Below are positions 63,720 through 64,000 of a DNA stretch of 64,000 bases, piece by piece. How positions within the stretch are numbered: the stretch's first letter is position 1; the number at the start of each line of letters is the position of its first letter. Below the pieces are notes generated by a model. That model saw nothing but the letters and a program-made list of their open reading frames with translations, searched no databases and was not told the DNA's origin. Source of the DNA: Paramyrothecium sp. XJ0827 (Eukaryota; Ascomycota; Sordariomycetes; Hypocreales; Stachybotryaceae). The position numbers were made by a program, and so were the translations under genes. Where the stretch lies: NCBI GenBank assembly GCA_020881915.1, contig JAJFPB010000008.1, forward strand, positions 3,286,001 to 3,350,000. Reading direction: 5' to 3'.

Positions 63720-64000
63720 GATCGCTCTGGCGACCAACCTCCGCAGTGTCGGACTAACGTCTTTCTTTCCCGGAATCGTTCTTGGCCCTGACAAGGCAGT
63801 ACGAAGGACATGCATCCAAGCTATGAGGATTGGGATTCCAACAGGCGCACTTCCCAAACTAGCTTATCCACGTCGAGCTGCTAAACAGAGGCCAAGTGAC
63901 GCGTTCAAGGCTTCGTGGGAAGAGTCTGCGCCTGAGAAGTAGCGAGCTCTCAAGCTCCCAGCCACCACAAGATGCCCTCCGGAGCTGAAGCTCCCAGGAA
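63720..64000 (+). mobile_element. Relic of a Tad-type LINE RNase H tail
   Basis: The plus strand reads GALPKLAYPRRAAKQRPSDA then FKASWEESAPEK, a TAG, then RALKLPATTRCPPELKLP. This matches the tail of element A at 37.8-38.1 kb (GALPTLAYLRRAAKQRPKDA and onward) with an in-frame stop in place of a tyrosine codon. It continues to the window edge. Confidence 0.7.

Overview
The window reads as nuclear DNA of a filamentous ascomycete. Most genes are split by 45-87 nt GT...AG introns with CTRAY-like branch sites. The families present are typical of Pezizomycotina: SOG2, SUR7/PalI, NsdD-like GATA, AA9 and AA11-like monooxygenases, GH16 and Tad-type LINEs. The mix would fit a hypocrealean, for example an insect-associated fungus, but the sequence alone does not fix the genus. 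Gene density is low, and dispersed repeats, truncated genes and frameshifted genes are common, as expected for an accessory or subtelomeric compartment.

Layout. 0-7 kb: truncated LPMO-like gene, tandem-chromodomain gene (-), gene with a SUMO-interacting motif (-), repeat-rich DNA and a small three-exon gene. 7-11 kb: an RBR E3 ligase gene (+) converging on a short gene (-) whose first exon encodes a close imitation of the histone H3 N-terminal tail. 11-25 kb: small coiled-coil genes, an intact three-exon GH16 gene, an NsdD-like GATA factor, decayed beta-lactamase-like and L-asparaginase genes, and a 3' fragment of a SUR7 gene. 25-33 kb: unknown genes, a divergent promoter with a G-quadruplex-prone octamer array, an HSP70-like pseudogene fused at its end to GH16-derived DNA, and a second tandem-chromodomain gene. 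33-40 kb: repeats, a MITE and two nested LINEs. 40-43.7 kb: SOG2 and a broken serine carboxypeptidase. 43.7-47.1 kb: an inverted copy of the 7.7-11.0 kb block. 47-57.5 kb: a repeat-motif protein, a large kinase-like protein, the full SUR7 gene, a C2H2 gene and a conserved fungal gene. 57.5-64 kb: a minisatellite, a CorA-like terminal exon, a frameshifted AA9 gene and a LINE relic.

The most interesting feature is the H3-tail mimic (10514..11132, -). It lies in the same region as two tandem-chromodomain proteins, an RBR ubiquitin ligase and proteins with SUMO-interacting motifs. The inverted copy of the block begins inside the mimic's intron, so the second copy keeps the body and loses the tail exon. 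Histone-like and histone-modifying genes have been reported on a horizontally transferred accessory chromosome of Metarhizium; a link to that system is only inference here. Several frameshifts fall in G/C homopolymers, so some apparent pseudogenes could be assembly errors.
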